Shown in pieces: positions 42,479 to 55,400 of a stretch of 64,000 nucleotides of DNA. Origin of the DNA: Euglena gracilis (taxonomy: Eukaryota; Euglenida; Euglenophyceae; Euglenales); the NCBI GenBank assembly GCA_039621445.1, contig CP154954.1:10683521-10747520 (forward strand), given 5' to 3'. Made by a program: the position numbers and the translations under genes. The notes under the pieces are model-generated. The model did not search any database, was not told the DNA's origin, and saw nothing but the letters and a program-made list of their open reading frames with translations. Position 1 is the stretch's first letter. Every line of letters begins with the position of its first letter.

Positions 42479-45400
42479 ATGCAAAGCGCACATGCGCACA
42501 CGGGAAACGCACCTTTTAACTATACTTTGTTAATAGGTTCGCTTCGTGGACTGCAGAATGCAGACGGAGTCGCTACGGCGACAGGAAATTTTTCCTTACA
42601 ATGGGCGGATGCCCAAGTTGCTTTAGCGACAGAAAATTTTTATCCACAAGGGGCGGATGCCCAAGCCGCTTCTGCGGTGGCAAATTCTTCCATACAAGGG
42701 GCGGACGCCCAAGCCGCTTCGGCGGTACCCCCCCCCCACAACTGGCTTTTCGAACCCAAACCACATTAGCGGTCCCCCCCCCCTACAACAAGCCGCTTCG
42801 GCGGTACCCCCCCCCTCCAAGTGTCTTCGAACCCAAGCCGCTTCGGCGGTACGCCCCCCCCCCTCCAAGGGTCTTCGGACCCAAGCCGCTTCGGCGGTGC
42901 CCCCCCCCGTACAAGGGTCTACGGACCCAACCCGCATTCGCGGACCCACCGTTAAAACCGCCGCATTTGCGGTGCAACATAACCCTACAATGGGTCTACG
43001 GACCCACCCCCCCCCCCGCTTCTGCGGAGTCGGACTCACAAGTGGGCCGAATGCCCGAACGGGACTGGCAATTAGTGCCTTTTGGCACCCAATTGCCTAC
43101 AGATCCCCCCCCCCTTACGAGGACGGGTTGGAAACACCTTGTTTTTCCAACCCCCCCCCGGCTCTACCACCGGTAAGCCCCATTCGGGACTTGCCCCCCC
43201 CCCTCCACAATTTGGAGAAATCCCAGAACTACCTTGGTCCGCTGAAATGCGGTTGGTGGTCCCGGACACTGCCGGTGTCATTGTTCCCATGGACAATGAC
43301 CCCGAGGAAGACCGGGATTCGGTCTCCAGTAATACCGTTGAGCGCGTAGTCGCAAATTTACAGGAGAACCACCCACTACAACAGCAATTTCGACACATCG
43401 AAGCATGTATCCAAAATTGCGCTAAAACACTGAACCAAGTCCTACAATTTGATGAAGACAGTCACAAGGCCGTTTTCGGCAAGCTGGACTTCCTTTGCCA
43501 ATACATCCAAGAGTTTGGACAATTTTGCTAAAAGAATTTCAACTCCACTACAATGGACCTTCAGAACCTCCACCAAGGTTTTGACGCATTTTTGCGCAAC
43601 ACCTTGGTACAAAACTTCCAACAGGTACAAGAGACCCTCCACACCGCGAAATCGCGGAATAACGCAAAATTTTCACATTTACAACAAAATCTACAACAAT
43701 TGTTTATATAACTGGAAAACTTTTCTTATACAATGCAAGAATTGCAGTCCCGCCTACAACAACGGGATAATGCGCCTACGGGTGCGGAACTTGGCTCATA
43801 TGTCTCATATGAGCACTTCTCAACCCTGTCCAATGTTGTACAACAATCCCAAGAACGCATTTTGTGTTTGGGTGATGAAAACGCGAGTTTTAATCAAAAT
43901 TTTGCACAAATACGCGAAACCTATGTACAAACAGCTTTTGCTCAACAACTGGAAGAGCGGATTGCTCGTTTGGAACAAACTTCCTGAAAATGCGGTGAAG
44001 TTTCCCCCAATTTGACCTCATTGCACACTCAAGTGGCGGAAATCGCGCATCGGCAAGATTTCCTCCATGAAAAGTGGCAAAACGACATATAAAAACTTGA
44101 AACTGCTTCCAATGCGCTACAAACCGCTACTCCAATCCCGCGATGCGGTGATTCTTAGCTTACAAACCGCGAATGCGGAACTTCAAGACCGAGAAACGGT
44201 CATAACTACCATCCAAACCGTGAATGCGGACCTCCAAATTGCGTTTGCAGACCTGAAAACCGCTTACTACAAACCGCAATTGGGGACTTACAACGCCGTT
44301 TTGCGGAAACTTCCACCAAAAATCCCAGTATGGGAGCATTACGATCCACTGTAACCGATTTGCACAATCAGTTCCAAGCGGATGTGAACAAAATCGAATC
44401 CGCGTTTGCGGATTTGCACAAACGGTGCAACGGTATTCAAAAATCATTTCCGGATGTCACCGGCATTGAAACCGCACTTGCGGATTTGAATACCCAACAC
44501 AAAACCATACAATCCACCACTTCCCATTTACAAAAACGCATACAAACACTTTCTACAAGGGTCTCTGGACTCCAACCGTCCTCGGATGGACAACCGGTTC
44601 GCGAAGTCGAACTACCCCTTGACTGTCGCACATTTTACGACCAAATGCTTGCGAAAAATCAGGAAAACTTACAAGAAGTTTGTGAAACCTTGATGAGGAC
44701 CGAATTCGGTCACCCAACAAGTTCTCACATTAAAACAACAAATTTCGGTGTTGGACAACCGACTTTCTACAATGATGGATGACAAAACCGCTGAAAATGC
44801 GGTAGGGGTACCCCAACCCACGTTGGGTACCACAACCCCACAAACCGAGAATCGGTTGAACACCCTTACAACCACAATGGAAACTTTGGTTAAGCAGGTC
44901 CAATTCTTGGACACCACTTTTACAAAGCTTTCCGCGGACTTTGACTCCATTGTTGACAAATTACCACTTTTGGACGAGTTACCCTCATACCGCAAACGTA
45001 TTAAGCGTGTGCAGGGTGATGTTGAACGAATTTCGGACCATTTCCAAGTGGCTGGTTCATTGGAACAAAGTATCCAAGATTTTGCATTGAGTTTGGACGA
45101 GATTCATGCAAAATCCCGCAACCCCCCGCACTTTGCCCCTGAAAACCGTGTTTTCTGTGGTCAAAATGCAACTTCCAGCTCACAACGCGCTTGTCGCGCA
45201 TCAACCGAAGCATCTTCGGATGCCCGACATCCGAAGATGCGACTTTGTGCATCAAATTCGCGATTCGTTGGATGCCAATCCTTCCAAAAGCGCAGTATGC
45301 GCACCCTTACAAGCATCTTCGGACGCACATGCCCTACAGGCATCCAGGGATGCACATGGTCATGAACATGCCTACAATCGCGATTACAATCGCCCGTGTA

Positions 45401-47282
45401 TACCACAACTTAAGATTCCCTCCCTAAGGGTGAATCTTCGGATGAGGAACCGGTTTTTACCACGAAAACCGCGAATCCTCCGGTTTTACAACAAGAATTT
45501 CGCGAATCGGGACTGATTCGCGGTATGAGCCATACCCCCTACCCCGGGTATTTGCCATGGATCGCGAATGCGAAACACGGAATTTACCGCGGTTCCCCTA
45601 TTTCCGGGTGAAACAACGGGATTCCTACCCCCTGGTACGTTACCACACCCCGAATCGCGGAATCGCGACCCTTCACAATCCGAATCGCGGAATCGCGAAC
45701 CACAACCATACAATTCGCGGAATTGCGATGTACCAAATACCCATGGTACCTACGATACCATGAGTACCATCACGGATGTGCATTCGCGCATGCCACAACA
45801 ACAACCTTACCTTAACCATCAAGATGGAAATCGCGGTCCACAACGCGATTTCAAAGGTACCATTACAATTGCCAACAAGGTAAAACAACAATGGGATGGA
45901 GATCCCACAACTTGGAAACGATTTTGGCGCGACTGGACATACTCCTGGGACTTGAAGCGTCCAACCCAAGACGGGAAGCCTGATGTAATCAAGATGGAAT
46001 TCATTGATTGCCTCCCCAAGGAAGAAAAAGAACGCGCCCGACAACTTGTGATCCGGAATCGGACAACTTTTGATGAACTTTTTGACCAATATGTGTCAAC
46101 TTGTTCAAGCCTCATTTCGCGAATTACGCTGCAGAAAAAATGGCGGCAATTCGCGCCCAATGACCGAAAATGGAAGTCAATCGACCTTTGGTATTCCAAA
46201 TGGTTGGGATTGGCTTCTGAGGTTGATGAACTGGGAGAGAACCAAATGAAAGAACAATTCGATGCGGTTCTCCTCCATTTCATTCCTACAATTATCAAGG
46301 ACATTCACCGTGAGGAACTCGCGGACAAAAAACTCACACTTGAACAACGATGGAAGTATGTGTCCAAACAAATGAAACTCTCACAACTTTTGGGACAGAT
46401 ACGATCGGCTTACACCCACCACCCTACCGCTGGTCTCCCTAGCGGTACGGTAAGTGCCCTACAAAAGACTTCTTCTCCGAAATCGCCAAAATCCCCACGG
46501 GGATACGGTAAACATACAATCTCCCCAAGGGGAGATACAAAAACGCGCTATCCGCGCTCATCTGACTAATCTTCTGACAAAACTGGCTTTTTGTGCAACA
46601 AAGCGGGGCATACGTCCCGTGACTGCCCCCACCCTGATACGTGAAAGCGGTATCAGAGTCCAAGGGGTTCGCAATCCTCACGGAGCTCACGCTCCTTCGG
46701 ATATTCACACAAATCTGGACAATCACAATCGTCGGGTTATCGATAAAGGTCCCGATCACCGTTCCGCGACCGCGGACGCGATCACCCACCTCGTGGTCGA
46801 TCACCCCGACCCCCTTACAGGCGTGATACAAATCGCGACTCATCGCGATCACGTTCGCGAAGTGGATCATCTTCTTCGCGATCGTCATTCGGGAAACCGG
46901 GTTACAACAACCGTGGTCGAACGGGATTCCGTTCACCAAGACCTCCAATGGGTGAAAGCTCATCACACAACCGACAACAGTCACAAAACCGACAAAAGTG
47001 TCCCTTTGTGGATCACATAACAACCATTTCTCCAAATGTTATCGTTCTCGCTCTCCCCGTCCGAACCAACGTCACCACAATGATGCAAAACACAACAACA
47101 AACACAAGGTCGGGTTCAAAATCTCCTCTTTGGAGGAGGGAACCCCGGCTTCGGGCAGGGAGGGGGATGAGAACTCCGAATCCTCGTTGGAGGACGACCG
47201 CAATGCGGTCCGCGCATTGCGCGCTATCTACTCACACAAGAAAACGATAAACAGCCGAAGTGCTGAATCGGACTTGGAGTAG
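42479..47282 (+). pseudogene. E4 Gag
   Basis: Starts MQS...FNYTLL, matching the E5 Gag start. It continues through a hairpin-rich N-terminal part, a coiled-coil part (FRHIEACIQNCAKTLNQVL near 43.4 kb) and the conserved capsid-like block at 45.85-46.4 kb (WDGDPTTWKRFWRDW, IKMEFIDCLPKEEKERA). Next comes a zinc knuckle whose first Cys is Gly, an RS-rich stretch and a second knuckle damaged by a 1-nt deletion near 47000. Stops at 46567 (TAA, where E5 has CAA) and 46642 (TGA, where E5 has CGA) are C-to-T changes. At least six frame breaks. Ends in the UAG discussed at 47280. Confidence 0.75.
42590..43035 (+). repeat. Array of CCGC-TTCG-GCGG hairpins in the E4 Gag start
   Basis: Four exact copies of GCCGCTTCGGCGGT (near 42713, 42792, 42837 and 42884) plus variants at 42663 and 43015 (CCGCTTCTGCGG), set in C-run-rich DNA. 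In RNA each is a cUUCGg tetraloop hairpin, one of the most stable small RNA folds. GGGCGGATGCCC palindromes precede them. Confidence 0.8.
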
Positions 47283-47318
47283 GGGAGCCCGAGGTCTGTG
47301 GGCACGGACCTCTGGGCT
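47280..47318 (+). promoter_or_regulatory. E4 Gag UAG stop with downstream hairpin (readthrough signal)
   Basis: TAG GGG is followed at once by AGCCCGAGGTC, a ten-nt loop and GACCTCTGGGCT, giving an 11-bp stem with one bulge. The frame after TAG stays open into the protease. The same stop, spacing and stem are found in E5 although the loop differs. Confidence 0.65.
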
Positions 47319-48051
47319 GATGAACAGACGGAAGTAGGACCTGATCAACCTTACTTTCCCTGCCTATCTGCCTTTTTGGTCGGTACCCGGAAAATTTTCG
47401 GGTCCCCCACCCCCCACTCCAAATTTCTGCCTGGAATGCTGAGCAAAGAAGGAACGGGATCCTGGAATAGTTGGAGAGACAACAATTTTACACCGGATCC
47501 TGCACTTTGCGTACCCCCCCATGGAACTTTTGGTCCAAGCGGAAATCGGAACACAAAATTTTTCTACCAAATGCAAAATTTTGGTCCACCCAGGGTGTCG
47601 AATCCCTCTTCTCTTTCGAACGGGATTAATTCCCTACTCCCTCTTGGTGAAAGCCAAGTACCCCATCAAAATTATGACTGCTGACAACAGCCCCATGTGT
47701 GGTGGTGACTTGGGATGCTTTTTGGACATACTCCTCCCCATCATCCCCAAGCACCACTCACAGCCCCCACACATACAAAATTTTCTGGGTACCTGGAGTT
47801 ACGAATCGGGTATCCGCGGGTCTGACGTAATTTTGGGTTTTCCATTCTTGCGTCAGAACCGCCTTGTTGTGGATTGTCCCTCCCTCGGTTTGCGCACTAC
47901 TTCACGCACACAACCCACACCACCGAATTTCTCCCCCATGACATCTCCCCAGATGTCCCCCCGCCTTGCCACAACGTTTTCTACAACCGAAAACACCGTG
48001 TCCTACCCTAGGGGTAAAGAGAAAGGTGCCCCCCTGCCACTACACTTTTAG
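47283..48051 (+). pseudogene. E4 retropepsin region
   Basis: In frame with Gag past UAG: TDLWADEQ, then AFLVGTRKIFGSPTPHS, then a C-run frameshift near 47515. After it comes the protease core MELLVQAEI, where the catalytic DTG reads HPG, followed by PMCGGDLGCFLDI and SDVILGFPFLRQN (flap and ILG motif). Loss of the Asp makes it inactive. E5 has DTG at the same place. Confidence 0.75.
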
Positions 48052-48145
48052 TGCACGTTTCCCATGCGGTAGGGAAAGAGAGTAGCTTAACCCCCACGTT
48101 TCACTGGGTTTCAAGGCGAAAGCCCAAAGGCCTGAAGAAACTTCG

Positions 48146-49186
48146 GTGTCGAGTAGCCGCCCAGCTGCACAACGTTTACGTTTTCCACCAGGTGTGTCGA
48201 TTTCGGACACCCCTGTACACCTCCCAGCAGCTACAACCTCCAACACCCCCATACACACAGTACACATGACTGACATGCACTTCCAGACCGACACTTCCTA
48301 CCAATGCGCACATTGCCGGAGAATTTACACACAACCTGATTTCGACTGTGGATGTATTGTTGAACCTTCCAAACTAATCGCTTTACACAACAACCAGAGT
48401 ACACTTGTAACCGGAACCGGTACCGAGTTTACCCTGACCGCTGAACGAGAACACAACACACGGGTTTGTTACCCGTTGTGTGTTGAAGTACATCGACAAT
48501 TGGACAAATGCGGAATCACGTCCCTGTTCGGAATCGCGATAACCGCGCAGCAGGACCTCCAATGGCAGAAAGCCAATCTCTCTGACCCCGAACGGCAGAA
48601 TGCCAACCCCTCCAATGTCCCTGCATACAAGTGGCGGAATGCCAACAATAATTGTACTTCTTACAATACACCTGACATATTTCGTACAATGATTGATGAA
48701 GTGTCTTCGGACACACCGCATTACCAATGTGGCTCGGTAAACTGTGTTTCAGGCCTCCATAGGACTGAAACCGCGACAGTTTTCGCGAACCGCATCTTGA
48801 ATGCGTTCAATTTTGGACAATACCGCATTTTGGAAACTTGGTTTTCCAAAATCGCACAAATCGCCAAGTCGATGGACCTACAATTGGAGATTGACGCATT
48901 TTCGTCCAAAGCACATTCTCGTTTATCCAATTACTGGTCAAGCCCTACAAATGCGTCTGATAAGTTTTGGGGTGATGTGGTCCTGTGGCTACATCCACCT
49001 CTGAAACTTATCCCTCTTGTCGTTGACAAGATCCTTCGGGATCAAGCACGCGGTGTGCTACTGATTCCTATAAATCCCGAAGCAGAATGGTTCCAACAGC
49101 TGACGTATGTCACTTTTCAGTGGTGGGATTCACCGAATGACACCCCTTATCTGAAGATTTTTGTGGTGTCATGTTACCACCATTGA
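48146..49186 (+). pseudogene. E4 protease-RT spacer with Cys motif and Dam-like domain
   Basis: First a Cys motif conserved in E5 (YQCAHCRRI...FDCGCIV), then a spacer rich in QKAN/RNAN repeats. The last 120 residues form the Dam-type layout: LEIDAFSSKAHSRL, WLHPPLKLIPLVVDKIL and GVLLIPINPEAEWF. The catalytic NPP(Y/F) is decayed to HPPL, so enzyme activity is unlikely. The position between protease and RT equals that in E3. Confidence 0.6.
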
Positions 49187-50930
49187 AAGAAAAATCATTT
49201 TTCGTGTTTGTTTCTTTGATGGATTCGGAACTGTTGACCACACTGACAAATTCATACGGGATAAAGGTCAGAGTGACCAAATATACCAAATATCCGCAGT
49301 GATAGAAAGCGGTGGTCAACATCCCAAATCACAAGAACTATGTAAAAAGATCAATCGCGAATTCAGTGGTGTTTTGGAACATCCTATCTATGCCCATGAC
49401 ATAGATCCTGCAATTCGCAGACCTTTTGGTGTCTGTAAAATCAAACTCAAAGAAGGTGCACAGCCCATGCACCGAAAATTATTTCGCTGTTCAGGCGAAA
49501 GAGAACAAGCTCTTAATACAATGATCGAAAAACTGATTGAACAAAAAACGGATCATACCCTCCAAAAGCGAGTGGACCTCACAAGCTTTTGTTGTACCCA
49601 AGCCTCCCGATGCTTCTGGAGAGAAGAATTGGAGACTTGTGCTGGATTACCGATACTTGAACTCACAGACAAAAGACGATCCATTTCCGTTACCACTTAT
49701 CGAAGACCTGATTACAAAACAAGCGGAAAACCGCCCCTGGTCGATTTTCGACTTAGAGGATGGTTTTCACCAGATGCACTTACACCCTGACTCACAACCA
49801 TACGCAAGCATTTGTAAAAATCCCGTGGAGTTTACCAATGGACGGTGTTACCAATGGGTGTTAAGAATGGCCCAGCCATGTTCCAAAGAATGATACAATG
49901 GATTTTACGAGACTTACCGTTTGCAATGGTATACATTGATGACGTGCTGATTTGCACACCTCCTCCACTTACAAATTCGGGTAGTGATATCCTTGATATT
50001 CACTACCGCGATATACGTTCCGTACTGACAACGTTTCAAAAACATTTGCTTTTCGTCAAAGGTGCGAAAATGCATTTGTTTCGCGAAACGATAAAATTTT
50101 GTGGACACATTCTTAACAACGGACAAAGGAGAGCGCAGTATTACGCGATTTACATGAAGGATTTCGCGAAAATCGCGGTACCACTGACACGACAACTCAA
50201 AAATCGCGCTGCTGACAATACAAAGATACAATGGGATGATACAATGCGAGAATCGCTAACGACAATTGAACAACTGATGTTGGACAACGTTGTACTTGAC
50301 ATTGCCGATCCGTACAAACCATACGTACTGGAGGTCGACAGCAGCGACTATGCTGTCGGCGGTGTGTTGAGTCAACAGAACTTGTCCAATGAACTGCGCC
50401 CTGTAGCATTCTTCAGCAGAAAGCTACAAGGTGAAGACGGAAAAGGACAGGTCAAATGGAGCATACGAGAAAAGGAGACGTATGCCATTGTCCTTATCCT
50501 ACAAAATTTCCGAAGTTGGGTCGCCAGTTCACACGTACAAATACTAGTGTTGACAGACCATGAGTCTCTCCAACACTGGTACACCGAAGACTTGAACAAA
50601 GCCATGTCCTCAGTTGGCCGAAGATGCCGCTGGCACGAATTTTTGAGTCAATTCAACCTGGCGGTAGTTTACACACCAGGTCATACTCAAAAAGTCGCAG
50701 ACCCACTTTCACGTGCACCCCGGCATTACCCTGGTAACCCTGACGATGTTGATGCCACGTTCCACGGAAGTCGCGAAGCCGACGAATACGCAAGGCGCGC
50801 AGACGCCGCTGACAACCTACTTGACAATTTTCCTGTCTCGCGGATTTGGCGGCGGATGCCGATAGCCCCCGTACGGAGAAAACGACAACGCGGCAGAATG
50901 CCGGGCCCCCGCCGGGTCACGCGATCCGAA
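49187..50930 (+). pseudogene. E4 reverse transcriptase and RNase H
   Basis: Three frames: an N-terminal part (INREFSGVLEHP, then IKLKEGAQPMHRKLFR), fingers (FVVPKPPDASGEKNWRLVLDY, SIFDLEDGFHQMHL), then palm with MVYIDDVLI at about 49932. RNase H has VDSSDYAVGGVLSQ, REKETYAIVLIL and LTDHESLQHW. Between GHILNNGQRRA and QYYAIYMKDFAKIA about 33 codons are missing compared with E1, an in-frame deletion of the RT thumb/connection. The catalytic aspartates are intact. Confidence 0.85.
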
Positions 50931-52411
50931 TCCCCATCCCCTCTCTTCTTTCGAGAATGGGATTATTCCAAGGATGATTTCTACAATGATGTCTTACAAA
51001 GATTGCGTAATGGTGAATTGGTTGAGAATTATACCTTATCGCCTGTACGTTTGATTTTTCGGAATGATACCGGTTACAAGTACTGCATACCCTGTGACTC
51101 GGTTGATGACGTACTTTTATGTTATCACAACCAAGGTCACCCTGGGGCCCCCAAACTTCTTTCTTTGGTGGGTCGCAGGTACTGTACAACCCTGACCGAA
51201 AAAGATTTGTACAAGCGCTGTTTTCAAATTTCGCAACGATGCCAAATTTGTCAAGCTGTAAAACCGCGCAGAGGTACCCCCCCTGGTACGATGGACTTCT
51301 TTCCCGTACCACCAGACATTTTTACATCCCTCTGCATGGATTTTCTGGAGCTTGAACCTTGCAAAGGAACGGATGACAAAATTTACGATTACGTTCTTGT
51401 TGTCGTCTGTCGGCTGAGTGGGTACATTGTAGCCATTCCATGCCAGAAAGCAGGGTTGACAGCACAAGTTTTGGGACAAATGTTTTTAGAAACATGCATT
51501 TGCCTCATGGGTTACCGAATGAAATCGTGAGTGATCAAGACCATTTGATTTCTTCTCGATTTTTTACAACTCTTTGCGGTTTACTCGGAATAGAGAAGCA
51601 TTTTTCTATCATTCATCGTCCAAAAGGCAATGGTCGCGCTGAAGCGGCAGTGAAAGCTGTATTCATCATGCTACGACTTTCACTGGCCGAATCTCACAAC
51701 GCCTGGCTACAAGTATTACCCTGGTGTTTATTTTACATTAACACTTTACTGGGGTTGATACTACAATACTCACCGTACAAGATCGTCTTCGGACGTGATC
51801 CCCCAGCCATTGGCGACATCCCGTCAGAACGACCTGCTCGTTCCAGCGTGAGTTGCGAAACATGGTTCACTGAAGTAGAAACATTGTGCACGGATGTGCA
51901 AAAGCGCGTAGTCGCCATACACTTGCAAAAACAAAGACAACTCTTACAAGCTTACAAATCACCGATATACAACCCAGGTGACCGCGTGTGCGTTCGGAAC
52001 ACTAGAACCCGCATGCAATCCACGAAGTTGGACCACCTCTGGATTGGACCATGTGAGATCCTCGATCGGTTGGGTATAAGTGGGCGCTAGAAAGTCGCTT
52101 TACCCAACGGTGTCGAGGATGTGCACATGGATGACTTCAAACCATACCTGAAACCACCAAACGGTAAAGCAATACCCTGCCTCTACTTCAAACCACGGTC
52201 AAAACTGCCTGAGACAGATGATTTTGTCGTTGACAAAATCCTCGACCACAAAGTAGACAGACGTGTACATTACTGGAAAGTACGGTGGAAAGGATATGGT
52301 CCCGAAGAGGACACTTGGGAACCAGCAACTAGTTTTGTTGGTTACATCCAACAAGACTGGAAGCTATTGAACAAACAAAAAAACATTGACATTTCTGTAA
52401 ATACCTTCTAA
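50931..52411 (+). pseudogene. E4 integrase with chromodomain
   Basis: Zinc region CYHNQGHPGAPKLL and RCQICQ; triad Asp in LCMDFLEL, Asp in EIVSDQDHL and Glu in GNGRAEAAV. A T-run frameshift near 51495 separates the first two, and a stop at about 52090 precedes the chromodomain ([32 protein letters not shown], split over two strands of the fold). The chromodomain itself is well preserved. Confidence 0.88.
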
Positions 52412-52427
52412 GGGAGGATATACAAAG

Positions 52428-55400
52428 ATGTCCAAGATTTTGTCCATAGCATGGACTTTTGACTTTGTTCATTGCAAGAACTTCGGTTCATTTGCAATGC
52501 CCGCCAGCCAATCACACTACTTGCCACATCCAAAGCTACAATACGGATGGGAATCGTCCCTTGACGCGCTGAAGACAATTTTCGACAATATCCGAGAAAT
52601 CGGACCACAAGGCATACAATGGGAAGTATTCCCACTTCCAAAGGATATACAACTGGTGACACACGAAATGTTCTGTTACAACTACCAAATTTTCCTCAAC
52701 GAACACTACGGCCCCCACTTCCAAGTGGTCGGAATCGACCTGACATACCCACAAAAATTCGTGCTTTGGTGCACCCACTGCCACCACAAGTTCCCCGTGG
52801 ACTTCTGGGGCTTTGGTGTGCGCGGTCGGACAACCGACCGCCCAAACGCCCCACCAACGCGAATGGGCGGAGGCCCAGCAACAACGAAGACTACTTGGAC
52901 ACATCTGCCACAATCCCCTCGAAGTCAGGGAAATCGGACACGCCAGACGAAACCACCGACAAATGCTTCTGCACATGCAGACATTCCAATGGAGAGCATG
53001 GGTGTCCTATGCTCTGGAAATCTACCATTTATTCAACCCAAAACAACAACTCCCACAAGAATACCTTCCTCTTCGACCCGAATGGGACGAAGACGGAAAA
53101 CGGAAGTACATCAAACGCCTGTTTGGCGAAACCCTCCGAAGAGAGGACTTTGCCCCATTTTTCAAGGGCAAACGTACAAATAAGGATGGGTTCGCCATCC
53201 CAATACTGTACTGGCTTCCTCGCGGATCGGGAGGAAACAAATTTGTCGGATGGCAAAACTTCCGTCTGCGACCACGTATAAAACTCCCTGAACCTCAGCC
53301 GGCGCAGTCCGAAGCAGCGCAGTCTGCAGTTGAACAACCTCCAACGGCGGCATCATCTACAACGTCAATATCCAAAGCAGCAGCGAAGCCTGCAACCAAA
53401 CGTTCGGAAGAACGTTTGCCACAACCTCCACCTACACCTACAATGTCTGTGGAACACACTCCCGTACACTCTTCAGACTCTTCGTCCGTTTCCTCTTCCG
53501 GGTCATCCAGTGATGAGGAAATGGAAAAAGGGACAGACAATGAACACAGTACACGCTCCGTCTCCTCCGCATCTGTGGAGTCTGAACCCGACGATGCCGG
53601 CGTACAACATGCTCTAAGGGCCGAAGTGCCAGCTACAACGCCTGCTCAAACACGGCCACAAACACCATTGCCAAACGCGGAACCTGACGCGCCTGCAGAA
53701 TTTACAATGGCCGAAGTGCCTGCAGACTCCACAACGGCCGCAGCGCCTTCGGCAGACGTGGTTCCACCTACTTCCCGCACATGCGGAAGCTGGACAGGAA
53801 GTAACTGATGCTGAGATAATCGCATTTCGCGAACTAATCACAAGACAACAACAGGAAGGTATCGACAGATACCAAGACCCAGACGATTTTATATTCATAC
53901 CTCCACAAGTTGGACGCGCTGCAGAACGCATCCTCGGAAGCGTCCGAAGTCGCGTAGCCTCGATGGTTGCAATGGTGCGATCGAGGTCTTCTTCTTCTTC
54001 AACGCGAAGTCCCTGTTACTCGGGACTTGGCGAGAAACCAACACAAGAAGTTACGGCTTCCACCACAGCCCTGGCAGCAGACGCGTCCAGCTCTACTCCT
54101 GATGTCCAAACACACGAAGTGGTGACAACAACCGAATCGACTACGGTCGAACAAACGCCACCACATGACACAACACCCGTAGTGGTACACACACCTGAAC
54201 AGGTGGTACCGACGGCTCCTGACGTACCACCTACCACCACACCAACGGTCAAACATGCTCCAAAGTCGCCTGCAGAACGCCCCCTTCCGCCACAGCGGAA
54301 AGAGAAAGGCAATAAGCCTAAGGCTAAACCACAGCCTACAGAACCGTGCAAACCTGCTGAACGACACAACGAACCAAAACCACCTCCACCTGGGAGTGGT
54401 AGCAAATCAGGAAAGCGGGCGAAGACCCCAGCTGCTACCACACCGGCACCAACATATACCGAAGCGGCCGGGAAAAGCCGGGTCACTTCTACCCTCCGAG
54501 GTAGAACTCGACAAGATACAACGTCTGAGACCTCGCAAGAGGAAAACATGCCGGTTGACGATATTGCCACCCTTTGGCAAGAGGACATTATCTCCAACCT
54601 GCCGAGCGTCGAAGAACGCATTGCCATGATACAATCAGCCCGCGAACGCGTAATGTTGTTGAACAAGTGGATTGAACCATTGTTTTTCAACGAACAAAAG
54701 TACAACTACTATGTTCGTCATATTTGGCGATTCTACAATGCCAGTTCACCAAGAGTGTTTGCCCAATACCTTGGGGAAACATTCCTGTTGGACAATAGGC
54801 CGAATGGTCAAACAACGTGGCTCTGTACTGTTTGTCACAACATTCATAACAGCATGCCAGCTGTGCATGTCTGTTATGCGGACAACAAAAGGAAAATTTT
54901 TCACCACAACGAATTCGTTCCAAATACAGCCGCTTTGATTTGCGGTGATTGCATCCTTGCCTGGAGAAAACTGAACAACTTCCGGTGGTCGGAAGAGGAC
55001 AGAGACCGTGACGTACCAGTTTTCTGTGTCAACTGCCTACGGGCAGACATATATTTGCCCGCAGATGGCGAAAGTCTCAAGATCGAACCCGGAAGCGAGG
55101 ACGTTCTGGAAGATTTCCTCAATTTCTACAAAACAAAACGACAAATGTACCAACACAAAAGCTTCAAGAAAGCTGAGGCTTTTGACCACGGCGGAATCGC
55201 CTTTGACTTCCAAACTGATTCCGGCGGAATCAGACTTGCTGTGGAATGTACAAAAGCGCGATTGCCCTTACTCTTCAATGATGACGACTGGAAACGAGTC
55301 ATATACCCACTCTTTACAAAGCCTTCAACGGTTTCGGAAACCACACAACGATGGTTATTGCCTGACTATCCACCTGAACGACATGGTTACGAACATTATT

